DNA of 64,000 nucleotides from Cyclobacterium plantarum (GTDB taxonomy: Bacteria > Bacteroidota > Bacteroidia > Cytophagales > Cyclobacteriaceae), in NCBI RefSeq assembly GCF_011290685.1, contig NZ_JAANYN010000001.1, forward strand, positions 417,325-481,324, read 5' to 3'. The translations under genes and the position numbers were made by a program. Below, one piece after another: positions 63,998-64,000 of this stretch. The notes under the pieces were generated by a model that was not told the origin of the DNA, ran no database searches, and saw only the letters and a program-made list of their open reading frames with translations. The stretch's first letter is position 1. Every line of letters begins with the position of its first letter.

Positions 63998-64000
63998 TCT

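Noticed and set aside
1-64000. tRNA, rRNA or CRISPR array
   Set aside because: No tRNA cloverleaf, rRNA stretch or regularly spaced repeat series was noticed.

Overview
The window looks like chromosome of a marine-type Bacteroidota, most likely order Cytophagales (Cyclobacteriaceae-like); this placement is inferred from gene content, not from a database search. The evidence is TAnnTTTG-type promoters, no obvious Shine-Dalgarno sites, a type IX secretion (T9SS) sorting domain together with a PorV-type protein, DUF4097, DUF4397 and PspC/PadR gene sets, lipoproteins with LxxC lipoboxes, and several polysaccharide-active enzymes. No tRNA, rRNA or CRISPR array was seen.

Layout. 1-2105: the end of one small lipoprotein-like gene, a tandem paralogue carrying a collagen-like Gly-X-Y segment, and hemE, whose promoter suggests a leaderless mRNA. 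2254-21779: a long, all-plus-strand exopolysaccharide/capsule locus. It has two tandem initiating sugar transferases (each with its own promoter), an export lipoprotein, a polymerisation co-regulator fused to a tyrosine kinase, a flippase, an acetyltransferase, a polymerase, six further glycosyltransferases including a GT47/exostosin-like one, a WecG/TagA/CpsF transferase and an asparagine-synthetase-like protein. The second half is interrupted by very AT-rich gaps of 400-800 bp. 21857-32105 (minus strand): two paralogous secreted beta-helix proteins, probably acting on polysaccharide. The larger has three malectin-like domains and a T9SS tail. Between them lie a serine hydrolase lipoprotein and two decayed transposases (IS21 type and an IS1182/IS5-like type).

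32235-43487 (minus strand): an MscS channel; a compact cassette of TPR-HTH regulator, two DUF2589-like proteins, a small unknown protein and a GH25 lysozyme; an MFS transporter; and a tricorn-like S41 protease broken by a one-base frameshift in an A run. 44251-46454: an SPFH protein, a small membrane protein and a ribbon-helix-helix protein in one operon, then a conserved hypothetical. 46631-54664: a heparinase II/III-type lyase, a SulP transporter, purB, a DUF4397 lipoprotein, and a flavin/2Fe-2S oxidoreductase with a membrane partner. 54688-58000: an ECF sigma / membrane anchor / outer-membrane barrel / DUF4097 operon. 58131-64000: a lipoprotein, a beta-CASP metallo-beta-lactamase, a PadR-PspC operon with inverted-repeat operators, and a PorV/PorQ-family protein.

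How it fits together. The left half builds and exports a surface polysaccharide; the neighbouring secreted beta-helix proteins could trim or bind it. The right half is mainly envelope maintenance and stress response. A recurring theme is local duplication: the lipoprotein, sugar transferase, glycosyltransferase, beta-helix and DUF2589 genes all occur as nearby paralogous pairs. The least explained unit is the DUF2589 / GH25 cassette at 33573-38199.
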